Assembly: GCA_036244855.1 (NCBI GenBank)
Contig: BQKZ01006419.1
Coordinates: 1-34,110 of the forward strand
Origin: Temnopleurus reevesii
Lineage: Eukaryota > Echinodermata > Echinoidea > Temnopleuroida > Temnopleuridae
DNA: 34,110 nt
Direction of reading: 5' to 3'
How positions within the stretch are numbered: the first letter of the stretch is position 1; each line of letters begins with the position of its first letter. Position numbers and translations under genes: made by a program. Shown here piece by piece: positions 10,031-20,995 of this stretch. The notes under the pieces are model-generated. The model saw only the letters and a program-made list of their open reading frames with translations. It had not been told where the DNA came from and searched no databases.

Positions 10031-12596
10031 CTTGTAATTTAACCCCCCCCCCCCGAAAAAAAATATATCTACGTATGGTAATCATGGTAATGACTTTGAA
10101 TTTCACTGGAACACTTGCCAGACCAACCCCTGTGTGTCCAATGACCTATATCTTATTCCCAAGAAACAACCAGCTGGATCCCACTGAACTGGCGACATGT
10201 ACCACAGAGTCACAGCTGCTATTATATCACACGCCAAAAGGACTAGAATCATAGTACAGAGGACGCAATTATTACGTTTTTTTCAGAGAAAGTCAAATAG
10301 ACAGGAGTGATCACACTGCGTCCCCGGGACTTCGCTGAAAACCGTCGCAGGGTATTAAGCGAAGTATCGGTAAATGTTACGAATGCGATCATTATTTTAG
10401 TGGTATTATCCAACTGAGTAATAAGAGTTCATTTAATGTTTAATTGCGTGTGGGTGGTTTGTGATAGATGTAAATCAGCCAAGCTGCTGCAGTGGCGGGT
10501 AGCGGGATAGGCTTAAGGGGACGCTGTACCAATTGGCGCCCAGGGCTCTCATGGTATTTTTAAAAATACAATAATGAGTGAAAATGTCCACTCCTCGAAG
10601 AGTGAATCTCATTGAAGAGCTAATTTAGAAAAAAAGTTAAGTGGACTTGGCGAAAGAAATACTCGATTAATTCCACTCTTTTGGAATGACTTCCTAATGC
10701 AAGTTACAAATAACCTTTTCGATGTGTTAATGTATCAAACGACAATGGAGAATTGGTCGTGAAAATATTGCTTAAATTGCTTGACATATAACTTTATCTC
10801 TTTTTTACCGGACCACAGTGGAAAGTAATTTTGCCAGTTTGTTTGATCTTATGTTTGCTTCTTTTTTTAAAGCGGAAAGTGGATTATCTAAAAAGGCTTT
10901 TATTAGAGGTTTTTATCAACATGTGTTGATTTGTAGCATCATATGGTTCTATTACAATTTTTTTTTTGCAAACTAGAACATATTATAGTATAATTCGTAT
11001 TCATTTTTGTTTTAGAAACAGTCGTACGTCACTGTAAGAAAACAATCGCATTTTAAAGAATTTTAATAAATGAAGTTAGATAAGAAACTTGGACCAATTT
11101 TTTTTTCGGAAACAGAATTAAGTTTGCTAGCAAAACGTTTGTCCTTTGCAAAATTTAGTAACATGTTCGTAGATAAATTGGATAACCCCTAACCCATGCC
11201 TGTGAACTTATTTTCGACAGTAGAATATTTTATAAATTTCTATTAAATTCCACCTGAGCAAGCGACAGAGTAATCTCAGCGAAGATTTACCTTATATATA
11301 TACCCATGGTAACAGATCATATTACCCCATTCTCAACCCATTATCTGTTCAGATTTATATTCCGGGCTGTGCGCGTATGAGCTTAAATCTCGCTTGTTGC
11401 ATGCATATACATGCGCTTGTCAACAACGTGGTGAAATAAAACGGTTTTATTCTTCTTTGTTTTAAATCTGAAGAGCTCTCGAGGAAATGGTCACAAGGTA
11501 GCGATATTGAAGTGGATGTGAACTACCCCCGCCTGACCGGCGTATCTCCTGCTATCTTTCTTGCTTTCATTCCACCAAGGGTATGCTTAGGACCGAGGGA
11601 ATACGATATACGATTCGACACTAATTGCTAGCGGTCGTACATGGCACCAAGTGTGATCATGGCTACGGTTAGAGCAATAAGGAGGCAACCACAAGATATA
11701 AACTCTTGAAAAAAAGCTTAACCTGATGTTAAATGAAAGGAAACAGGTATGTTTATTGGGTAAGGATGTACGCTCTATTGGATACACAATGACATTATTT
11801 TACCTAATGTTGTACAATAATCTACCCAACGAACATTCGCCTTCCTCTGTTTTTTTTTAACCTATAGATTAAGTAAAGTTCCAATTATCCGGGTTTTTTT
11901 CAAGTTGAGGTAAGAAATAAAATAATACTTAAACTAAATGCATTTTTAAAAAATCTTTCTGAAGCAAATCGTATTCTATTGCTGGTTGAAAGCCCCTTGT
12001 GAAAAAAAAAACTTTTTGCAAGTGTTGTTATGATCAAAGATGTTCCAATAAATATAATACAAATATGTCTAATAAAATACAAAATAATAATTGTTTATCA
12101 GAATGGTATAGTGAAAAAAATTGGCGAAACAGAAGGTGAAGCAAAACCAGTTTAATTTGATTTAGTTCTCATACTTCTGATTACTGTCTGCATTTTGTTT
12201 GTGAATTTATCATTCGATAATTTCAGACGAACTGCTTTCGAATTATGCAAACAAGAGGGTATTTTTGTGTGAGATGCCCTTCTTGATTTCAATTCCTTTA
12301 TGACTTGTGTAAACGAGTTTTGTTTGGTTTGTTTTTGATGATTATTGGACGTCGCTTTCTAGGAAAGAGACCGAGCCGTCTGGCGGGAGGAATAAGAGTC
12401 AGTAAGAAGATGATGTTTGTGCATCCAATCTCCTATTCGCAGTATCATTATCAGGAGATTCCGAGTAGCAGTGTCAACATGGGCTACGGGTTATTGGAAA
12501 GGACTGGGGAAATCGAAGATCAACGATGGCGGGGTAAACAAATAAGAAATGTCAATCGATATAGATGGGAAGAGACAAGGGAAGCGATGGAGTAGG

Positions 12597-12598
<2 letters not shown>
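10031..12598. other. Long stretch without recognisable genes
   Basis: A C12 run lies at 10043-10054. A more GC-rich patch (10480-10550) and many A/T homopolymers are present. The ORFs at 11587-11787 (-), 11900-12082 (-) and 12305-12595 (+) have no recognisable domains. I see no tRNA-like B box, no RT motif and no inverted-repeat element here. Confidence 0.5.

Positions 12599-12666
<68 letters not shown>
12599..12666. repeat. Compound (GT)n-(GA)n-G(n) microsatellite
   Basis: (GT)15 at about 12599-12629 is followed directly by (GA)14 to about 12656 and a G run to 12666. It generates false ORFs on both strands. Confidence 0.97.
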
Positions 12667-13579
12667 AGATCGAGAGAGATAGAGAGAGGGAGCGGAGATA
12701 TTGGACAATTTTATTTCTGTATACAAAGTAGAGAGTGGGGGGCATATAGGTGGATCTAATGCGGCCCCTCCCCCCCCCTCCCCCACTGGCGCGACGCAGT
12801 GGCGGCGGTGCAAATGGTGCCTAGACCTGTCACCCCCCCTCCCCAGATTCCTTGTGCTTATTAATATGAAAATATAAGTCTTCTCTCATTTTCCAACCCC
12901 ACCAGTTTCACACATCCTAGGTCCGCCCCCAAGAGAGGTAGAGGAATAGGGTTGTAGACAGAGAGAAGAGGAACTGAACCTTTAATAAACGAAAATTCAC
13001 TCTGAGTTTATACCGTTGTAACAGAAAAAGAGAGAGAGAGAGAGAGGGGGAAAGAAACACATCTTACTTCTAGCAGGCACAATTCTAACATTCTAATATT
13101 CATTCAGAATTAACTTTCTGTAACACAATCGTTTGTCGTTTAATCATTCAGATTTTTCAGAAATCACACCTCCGCGTAAAGCTTTCCAGACAAATACCCT
13201 TTTTATTCCGCATGCATAGTGCTTTTATGGATCAATGCAAACTCAATTCTTACACATACTATTGACTTTTAAGTGCACGGTACGTAAGATAATCTAATCT
13301 ATCCATCTACCCTGTGCATCATGCGTTGTTATTTTTAATGAGTAGATCAGACGTTTCATACAATTTCGGAATTTTGTTTCTGGGAATGCAATGCGTCAAT
13401 TACGAGCATAACCTTCGAGTTAATTTGGATTAATTAATTCATTACATGAAATCATAATTCCTTATGATGGTCACTCAGTGAATGCAGATTCCTTCTTGGA
13501 AGTGAGTGGCAGTTGAACTTGTGAATTGCGTATTTAATTTTTGCTCTAGCCTAAAATAAGCATGATAAGAGAGCTCTGC
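12667..13579. other. Non-coding stretch with C-rich patches and (AG)9
   Basis: C-rich patches lie at about 12764-12783 and 12832-12845, and an (AG)n run at 13029-13046. No coding signal was recognised. Confidence 0.55.
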
Positions 13580-14235
13580 TGCATGTCGGCACCCTATTTT
13601 GCCAGTCCCGTGCAGTCCTATTACTCTATGCTGTCTTATACTCTCATCTGTCCCGCTGTCCAATGCTGCCATGTTGTCCCATCGTGTAATATGGTGTCCC
13701 ATGGTGTCCTATGGCATCCTGCTGTCCTACCGACTTTACAGACTCTGTCTCCCCGCTGTCCTATAGCTGCCTTTCCTGCAACTGTCCCGCTGCCTTATGT
13801 TTTATGTTGTCCTGTGTTTTCGAAGTCCTATGCATTCATGCTGTCCCGCTGTCCAATGTCGTCCTGTTGTCAAATGCTACACAATACTGTTGAATTATCA
13901 CATGCTGCCTGTGTTTCATATGCTGTCCGTGCTGCTATGCTACAGTGTTGTCCTATGCTGTTGTTGTCCTATTGCTGTTGTTGTCCTATTTTCCTATGTT
14001 GAAACGTTTTCCTATACACGCTCTCCTTATATGCTGATCCGCTATTCCTCTGTCCAATTTTGTCCGATGCTATGCCATTGTCCTGCTTTCTGTCTGTCTT
14101 CTTCGTCCAACACTACCATATTCTGGGCAATGCTATTTTATTGTCCTATGCAGTTTGCTATTTTGTGATGTCCCGTTTTCCGATGCTATCATGTTGTCCT
14201 ATTGTCCTACCGAATTGTTGTGCTGTTCTATTTGT
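13580..14235 (+). repeat. Degenerate ~10-bp minisatellite (CTGTCCTATG / CTGTCCCGCTG)
   Basis: More than 25 GTCC words fall in about 650 bp, nearly always as TGTCC(T/C)AT, TGTCCCGCTG or TGTCCAATG. Spacing is irregular, often 10, 11, 15 or a multiple. The bias is strand-asymmetric (pyrimidine/GT-rich on plus). Cys- and Pro-rich ORFs of up to 146 codons (13562-14002) and 123 codons (13797-14168) run through it in different frames, as expected when a short repeat lacks stops. I therefore treat them as non-genic. Confidence 0.8.
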
Positions 14236-14321
14236 ATTTCTACAAGTCAGAGTACATAACTTATGTGTGGGTATGCGTGTTCCGTGTACATGGATATGGG
14301 TGTGGGTTTCTACCACTCCCC

Positions 14322-14385
14322 CCCCCCCTGTCTCTCTCTCTCAATATATTTCATACAAATATAAACACACACCACATTTACACGC

Positions 14386-14419
<34 letters not shown>
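14322..14419. repeat. C-run, (TC)n and (AC)n microsatellites
   Basis: A C run near 14320-14329 is followed by (TC)5, and then by (AC)15 at 14389-14419. Confidence 0.93.
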
Positions 14420-14420
<1 letters not shown>

Positions 14421-15790
14421 TACTCCAGCCGCAGCAACAGGTGTACTATACGTGAGCTAATATATTCAAAAACAGGATTTGATATCCCTCAAGCTTGTAA
14501 AGCACTACACCTGCCTGCAAAATGAAAAGGGTCAATGCACCAGCCCTCAACATCTCGTTAAATGAGAGAGCCAAATTGGCTAGGGTGGCGACTGGAGGGT
14601 AAACCTAATCAATGGAGAGCAATGGTTGTCATCAGTCCTCGTCTGAACTCGGGATCAGTCTCAGAAGTCCTGCTGTTCCCGCCCTTTGCCTTTTCTCTTC
14701 GCAGAAATCAATTCGATTTGGGTGCAGACAGCCCCTGGGGACGGGCAAGTGTGATTGGGACACAAATTAGGCCTAATTGCAGACTAACTACAATGAGAGT
14801 GTGTGTGGTGACGAGGGATAATAGGTAGAGGGGGCTGGAGGGAGATGGAGAGAGAGGGGAGGGGGTGAAAAAGGAATGTGTATGTGTGTGCGCATGTGTG
14901 TGTTTGTTTGTGTGTTGATGGTTGTATGCGAGTGTGTCTTTATGTTTGTGTATGTGTCTATGTGTATATTTGTTTATGAGTTTGTTTTCTTCTCCAATAA
15001 AAATTGCATACATTACCATTTAATTTAAAATAAAGATAACAACACGAATGATAAAATCATATTGATTTACGATATTGAATATTTGTGCTATTTGAGTTCC
15101 ACAATCAATAAAAGAAAGGAAAATCATGGTGCTATCTAATCTAGATATGAACACAGTTCACTATTATGGCACCAATAGTTCATATATAAAGTTTTTACAT
15201 TTTTTTATATCTTACATGATATAAGCTTGAAAGCTCTTGAATGCTTATTTTCAGTGGTTATTTTCCGGTAAAATCTCATGCGGAAACAAACCCCATGATC
15301 AAATCGCATGACAACATTGATCATGGCTGCCACCCACTTCACAACGTCTTGACAATAAATCCTGAAGATTGGAAACGGGGGGTTAACTTCAATTTTGTAG
15401 TAGTAATTCCTCATTACAGATCAATCAGTAATTCAGATCTTATAACTGGAATACGCAGGTGGGATGAAAAATCCACTTTTCAAAGATTAGTGCTAGAGTC
15501 AAAATCCGCCGTATAGTTTTAGTCGGCTCTGAAAGAAATGAAAAACGTATCGACATTTATCGACGCGTAACATTCATTATCAATCCTGTTTGGCCCGTAT
15601 TGACCCGTATCCGTTAAAAAGTGGATCAATAATGATCGTTACGGTTCGTTTCTTTAGGGAACCGGTTTATACAAATTGACCACTATGTGACAGTGTATTA
15701 TAACATAACTTTAAAAAAAGTTTCATGGGGATTGAAACATCATCAGCCAGATTTAAACTCGGCTTAAAATCAAGTGCAAACCAGAATGAC
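14420..15790. other. Non-coding stretch with purine-rich and GT-rich simple sequence
   Basis: Purine-rich DNA (about 14825-14875) passes into irregular (GT)n (14876-14985). The 88-codon ORF at 14562-14828 and the opposed ORFs at 15205-15516 contain no motif I recognise. Confidence 0.5.
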
Positions 15791-15802
15791 TGTGTTCCGA
15801 AA

Positions 15803-15932
15803 TCCCCCCTCCCCTCGCTCTCACCCTCTCTCTCTCTTCTCTTCTCTCTCCCTCTCCCCCTATACCTCAGAGTCTCTGCCTCCCTCCATCCTTTCCCCTC
15901 TCTCTCTCGTTTTCTTTCCTTCTCTCTCACCC
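15803..15932. repeat. Polypyrimidine tract, ~130 bp
   Basis: The plus strand is almost wholly C/T with several (CT)n runs and only a few purine interruptions near 15862-15875. Long polypurine/polypyrimidine tracts can form triplex DNA. No further role can be read from the sequence. Confidence 0.92.
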
Positions 15933-16551
15933 AGTAAATCAGACTGTAGCCAACAGTCTGTTCCTATTTTTTGTGGGACACACGATGCACCATTAATAAC
16001 ATCAGCCATACTCCACCTGGTTTCGAATACAAATTTAGTTTCAGACGACAGATATTAGCCCAATACCTTTATCTTCCATAATCTGTTCTTGAAGAAATAC
16101 ATCGCAGCACCTGGCGATATCTGGTTAGATATTGATCATGAACACATAGAAACGCCGTGTAACATGTGTTTATCATTGTAATTTCATTTCAATTCATTAA
16201 ACCTGATTGTTCTGAATCTTGAAATAGCTTGAGTCTCTTTGATTGACGTCTTTGGTTGTTTTATGGTAATTTTAGCATTTTCCGACATTTAACATAGCAA
16301 CAACCATTGATGGTGCTATTTATCCAAACAAATACAGGAATTTCATTTGATTAGTCAGTGCTGACTACTTGTCGCTGGCGACAAACTTCATGAACCATCC
16401 TCAAGGAGAATTTTGGATTAAAGACCATCCTGTCTCCGGACAACACCCGAAAAAATGAGAAATTGCACCTCATTTGCAATTGAGTAAAAATTCATCGAAT
16501 CAATTCAAATTAAATGTGCGTTTGTATGTGCTTGATAGTGTATGTATGTAT

Positions 16552-16552
<1 letters not shown>
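15933..16552. other. Non-coding stretch, nothing recognised
   Basis: AT-rich and without a recognisable motif or repeat. Confidence 0.55.

Positions 16553-16623
<71 letters not shown>
16553..16623. repeat. (GT)34 microsatellite
   Basis: A perfect GT run of about 68 bp, the longest dinucleotide run in the window. Such runs are normally length-polymorphic. Confidence 0.97.
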
Positions 16624-16627
<4 letters not shown>

Positions 16628-16969
16628 GTACCTCGGGGTGAATATATGGATGGGTGGATGTGTGTGTTTGCCTGCACGTATCAAAAAAGAGATGAGGATA
16701 TAGAGAAGAAAAGGGTGGGTGAACTCGAAGAGAATGGGTTAAACAATTCAGATCGATCTACAAAGAGGGGAAACTTGAACCGGAGGGGCTTGAAAGAACA
16801 GAGAAATGTACCGCCGATAAAATATTTACACTCCTTCATCATTCAGTGGACTTAGCAATCGAAAAGGCAGGTGAAGTTAGTGCAGAAATGACATGAAATA
16901 GAATTAAAAGACTATAGTGAAGCCGGAATCCCCCGGGGAATATAAAAACATTCCATCTCCGGCAGTCCT
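16624..16969. other. Non-coding stretch, nothing recognised
   Basis: The 113-codon ORF at 16514-16855 translates the GT run and then a Lys/Arg/Glu-rich tail without recognisable domains. Confidence 0.55.
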
Positions 16970-17139
16970 GGGCGGTGTTTCACCAAGTTAAGAAAGACTT
17001 TAAGAACGACTTTACGCACGACTGGACTCAGTTCTTTGGCAGAATAATCAAGAATCTTAGGTTTTTACAACCGTTATCGCACTCCAGTATTTCTTAAAAT
17101 CGTGCGTAATTTTAAGAACGACTTGGTGAAACACCGCCC
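16970..17139. mobile_element. 170-bp MITE with GGGCGGTGTTTCACCAAGT termini
   Basis: The left end GGGCGGTGTTTCACCAAGT (16970-16988) and the right end ACTTGGTGAAACACCGCCC (17121-17139) are perfect 19-bp inverted repeats. Complementarity continues inside (TTAAGAACGACTTTACGCACGA on the left against TCGTGCGTAATTTTAAGAACG on the right), so the element is largely self-complementary. It is too short to encode anything. The flanks TCCT and TGTT do not show a clear target-site duplication, so I cannot assign the superfamily. Confidence 0.9.
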
Positions 17140-17655
17140 TGTTTTCACCTTATTCTGGAAGCATTCTCCATTCATTCAATCCCTTCTCTTTGCAGGGAAA
17201 ACATATTATAGGTAATGCTTGCAAGTGTTGATATACTTCATATGTCACAAATGGGTTACAAGAACACATACTAGCTCCTCAAAACGTTACATGCTTGAAA
17301 TATCAAATGTATAGGGAAATATTAATTAGTGGCTCAATCTATAAGGGATACTAATGATTAATGACTACTAATTGTGCTACCAAATCTTTGGAACGCAATC
17401 AAAGCTTACTTTGCCAAATTATTTACTTTGTGTGTATGCGTGTGTGTATGAGTGTGTGCTAGCATCTAAATGTGTGTACGATATGCGTTGAATATTCTAT
17501 TGTAGGTGTATTAAAAGTTTGTTTATTAAAGTTTATTTATTCATGTGTGTGTGTGTTTGTTTGTTTGTTTGTGTGTGTGTGTGCGTCTGTGCATCTCAGG
17601 ACGAGGTCCGTAATACACATACAGTGTATTTAGGTTTTTTGTATCCAATTTTGAT
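17140..17655. other. Non-coding stretch with irregular (GT)n
   Basis: GT-rich simple sequence lies at about 17431-17460 and 17541-17585. Nothing else is recognisable. Confidence 0.55.
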
Positions 17656-17850
17656 GTGGAAATTAAAAATTTACATTTCCTTTACGGGTCAAGATATAAC
17701 AAAGACTTATGCATGATGCTAGCATTTAACGAAGTCTGCACTAGATTGATGGAACATTTTAGAGCAGATGGTCTTGCTCCGGTCGTTGATCATTTACCAA
17801 TCATTGACTCTAGAAGGCAGTGTACAATCCAGTGGGTTAGAGGAAAATAA
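17656..17850 (+). pseudogene. Possible piggyBac-like transposase C-terminal fragment
   Basis: The 64-codon ORF reads NEVCTRLMEHFRADG, then DHLPIIDSRRQC, then VRGK and a stop. PiggyBac-type transposases end with a short helix before a cysteine-rich domain, commonly of the form H-x-P...RRxC-x2-C...GK-R. The fragment resembles the entry to that domain: H-L-P, then R-R-Q-C, with W where the second Cys of a CxxC would be. Nothing upstream matches the catalytic core, and the ORF stops after GK, so it would be a relic. I make this call on a few residues only; it could equally be a chance ORF. Confidence 0.25.
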
Positions 17851-19119
17851 AATCAACGCATGTTAATGAGCCATATCCTACTATTCACCTACGTGCTATA
17901 ATAAACAAAAATGAAAAGGTTAACATTACACGGAAATCTCCTGAAGGTAGTTATAAGAGTTGTTACGTGACGATTAAATTTTCTCTGCAGCTGAATTGCG
18001 AGATAATGTGAAACGTAATCATTTAATTAAGTTATATAGCGTGCTGTAAATGAAGAACAGAAGGTGTAATTTCATGGTCCATCCTAAAAAAATGTGAAGA
18101 AGCGGTTTGGTATATCGGGCGTGCTCAAACCCTTCCCACGAAAATAGCTACAGAAATATAAAATGATACTGAAAGTGGCTTTTAAGAGTTTCTATATTTA
18201 CCACGCAAATAGAATGACGTTCTTTAGTATTTATCTAAAAGGATCTAAATGGCCATTTTGGAACCGCAATAGGTTCTTAGGCACGTAAATAGCCCTTAGG
18301 GATGGTTCAAAATGTGAGTGTTCCTAGTTTGGAAAAAGGATCTAAATTGCATTTTTGTATACTGCAGATAGCAGGACAATCATTCCTTTCCCTACATTTA
18401 TGAAGTCATTGATCAATATTTAGGATATAAAATTATGTGGGAAAAGAGGTTTTCATTTAAACTGAACACAATAAAACTATATTTAGACACACCAATTCGT
18501 AACATTTTTGGCTTCAAAAGCCAGCTCGGAAATTCAAACTTACTAAGCAAAATGAATAACACTACAATATTACTCACATACACAAATACAAGAACTGTAA
18601 TCTACCGACACAAACCTTGAATAGTAGGATAATTGCTGAAAACCAACCTTTTTGGGCAGATTGCAGAGGGGGTTTTCAATGATTTTCAGTAAATAGATTA
18701 AAACAAATCAAACCAGCACAAGGGCAAAAGTCAGTAGTAATCTATTAAACCATCTTCATGACCTTAGTTTATTTGGTCATCCTGCAAAGATCAGGCTTTT
18801 AAATCACTCTACTAATATCAACATGAAATATACATAGAAGCTTAATAAATTCAGAATCACTGATATCGTATTTGTGACCTAGAAACGGGTGGTGCCAATA
18901 AGATTAAGTGAAGGATTTTTACATTCTTAATTCAGGTCAAATTCGATGATAATATATCGCAGTTGACAGCGACAAAAGAAACACGTCTTCATTCTAAGTA
19001 AGAGTAGAGGAAAATCGAATGTGTTTGGTTTTTCTATGTAAAAGACGAAGGGGGCTATAAATGTTTTTAATAAAGCATTTTTTTTCATACAAACGTAAGT
19101 TTTGCGTATTAACCTTGAA
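17851..19119. other. Non-coding stretch, nothing firmly recognised
   Basis: AT-rich. AAGGATCTAAATGGCCATTTT (18239) and AAAGGATCTAAATTGCATTTT (18335) are a short direct repeat. The ORFs at 18435-18620 (+) and 18927-19208 (-) have no known motif. Confidence 0.5.
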
Positions 19120-19204
19120 TTGAATATTTTATCATATTGTATTGATTTGTATTGTGTTTGAAACGAAATAAATAAATAAATGAAAATGAAATGAAATGAA
19201 ATGA
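19120..19204 (+). mobile_element. 3' tail of a non-LTR retroposon, 5'-truncated
   Basis: AT-rich DNA (TATTGATTTGTATTGTGTTTG) passes into (AAAT)4 and then (GAAAT)4 before unique sequence at 19205. This is the layout of a CR1-like 3' terminus, with a 3'UTR followed by a short tandem tail. No RT coding is left, and no target-site duplication was identified. Confidence 0.45.
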
Positions 19205-19344
19205 ACAACTTTAGTACAATCAGTTGGTAATTAGAGCACCTTTGAATTCAGCTGAAACATGAGTTTTATAGACGAAATAGTGTCCGGTCAACATAAGAGG
19301 TAAAGGAAGTGAAGTGAGTTTCAAGACGGACAGCTATGCGGCTT

Positions 19345-19477
19345 CCAGCGCCATGAGCACCAATAAGATGATGATTATGATGATGCTTTGTGTATAATGG
19401 CGTTTTCCATCAGTCCACCGATGATTTACGCCAATAAATACCGATAAGGTGGACCTGTGCGCTATACAAGTAGCCAC

Positions 19478-19510
<33 letters not shown>
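19345..19510 (+). mobile_element. SINE-type 3' end with (ATT)n tail
   Basis: AGCGCCATGAGCAC (about 19350) and GTGGACCTGTGCGCTATACAAGT (19450-19472) match the 3' domain blocks of the SINE at 22994-23271 (AGCGCCTTGAGCAC and GTGGATACGTGCGCTATATAAAT). The copy ends in (ATT)10 at 19479-19510. About 90 bp of other sequence separates the two blocks, so it is either a different subfamily or a rearranged copy. No tRNA-like head was found. Confidence 0.6.
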
Positions 19511-20240
19511 GAGAATTGTCTGCACATACTTTTGGAATTTATTCATTTAAACGTCATTGACATGTACAGCCAACATTTTGTTCTGATCATATTTTTGTTC
19601 ATACATATTTAATTATTACAGTACTCGTAAATGATTTAATATTATGCTTCAAATTTTGTCTCTCATTAGTGTATCCTGTTGAGTGTAGACTACAATGTTT
19701 CCTTTAAATTGGAACAAAATGATTATGGTAATGGATCTGAATGGAGTGTTCCAATCGTAATGTTATGATTTCAATTATCTATTTTTGCACTTTCTTCCAA
19801 TTCTGACATGTGTACTAGCTTTTTGTATTGTATGTTGAAAAAAATGAAAACACCTAGCTGTTGTAAATGCTTCAATGGAAGCAGATTTATTTGTCTGAAT
19901 TTGTTCTTTCTCCCGACTGTAAATGCAAAGCAGGTCAACAGTTCATTCCTAGGTGTTCTATTATGATACATCTATTCGTGTTTGCCTCCCTACTGTCGAG
20001 CATTTCCACTTGTCCAGCATCCCATTCCCAGATGAGGTGAATCTGATCGATTGTATCAGGTGTTTATGTCGGGGAAGCGGCCCTTTGTACATCAAAGGTA
20101 GCATCAGGCACAAACCTGGCGCCATTTCACATTAGTATTGAATCTAAAACTCAAAATGTTTCTTTGTATGTGACGAGTGAGTTGAAAACGATATTGTTCA
20201 TTATTTGTGTGCATGTATGCATCGTATTGAAAGTCATAAT
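19511..20240. other. Non-coding stretch, nothing recognised
   Basis: Opposed ORFs of 60-66 codons near 19771-20135 lack recognisable content. Confidence 0.5.
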
Positions 20241-20392
20241 AGTGGGTTTTCGAAATCGATGGACGAGTGCTTGTCGACGGTATAAAACGAATGCGCATCT
20301 GATATGCGCAAGTAATGATGCGCACATCAGATGCACACTCGATTTTTACCGTCCACAAGCCGCGCGCCGTCTACCAATATCGAAAACCCACT
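20241..20392. mobile_element. 152-bp foldback element with AGTGGGTTTTCG termini
   Basis: The left end AGTGGGTTTTCG (20241-20252) is matched by CGAAAACCCACT (20381-20392). The arms remain complementary with some mismatches: CTTGTCGACGGTATAAAACGA on the left pairs with TCGATTTTTACCGTCCACAAG on the right. The centre is a strong hairpin: TGCGCATCTGATATGCGCA (20292-20310), an 8-nt loop, then TGCGCACATCAGATGCAC (20319-20336). It is non-coding and probably a MITE. It accounts for the overlapping mirrored ORFs on both strands here. Confidence 0.87.
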
Positions 20393-20867
20393 GGTACTCC
20401 ACATCTACAACTACATTTTATACACAGATGAAATCAACGACTGACCCTTCGTGTGACACTTGCTTTACGATTGTGCTTCCCGTGCATGTGGCATAATGCA
20501 TCATAATTGGCGTACATTTGAATAGAAAGAAATTGCCTTTTGGGGGATTAGGGATAACCTAATCAGTATGTTTCAGCTTTATTCCCTAGTCCTGTTCCAT
20601 ATAGTCGTAATTGTTGCCCAGTCGTATTTCGCAAAGTGTTCCGTATTTAGGAACGCTTAATTTTCTGGGTTAGATGCTTCAAGCAGCGAACGAACTAGCC
20701 TCGTATCAAGAAGTTAGTGAGAATTAAACATATATTTTGGAATGGAAGATGAGTAAGAACAATATTAAAAAAATAGTAGATATGTCTAAATGTGATGTCT
20801 GCATATCCATTAATTCCCCTATTCAGATCCATTAACAACCATCTTCTGGCATCTGATAGACACACAC
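20393..20867. other. Non-coding stretch, nothing recognised
   Basis: No repeat or coding motif was recognised. Confidence 0.55.
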
Positions 20868-20995
20868 TCACCAACACATACACATACACACACACACACA
20901 TACACACATACATTCACATACATATACACATACGCACACATACCTCAACACACATGTACCTACACCCACACACACACACACACAAACACATCTAC
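20868..20995. repeat. Imperfect (CA)n / (CATA)n microsatellite
   Basis: About 125 bp of ACAC with TACA and TACATACA interruptions. It gives His/Thr-rich false ORFs on plus and Cys/Val-rich ones on minus. Confidence 0.95.

Noticed and set aside
12491..12813. ORFs on both strands with Ser/Leu/Thr/His or Val/Cys/Arg/Glu runs
   Set aside because: They run through the compound (GT)n-(GA)n-G(n) microsatellite and have no other coding content.
13562..14168. Cys/Pro-rich ORFs of 146 and 123 codons as possible secreted peptides
   Set aside because: Both arise from a short minisatellite unit that lacks stop codons, and they overlap in different frames. No intact signal peptide or regular cysteine framework is seen.
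20151..20496. Mirrored ORFs on both strands at 20.1-20.5 kb
   Set aside because: They arise because the foldback element reads similarly on both strands; no conserved protein motif is present.
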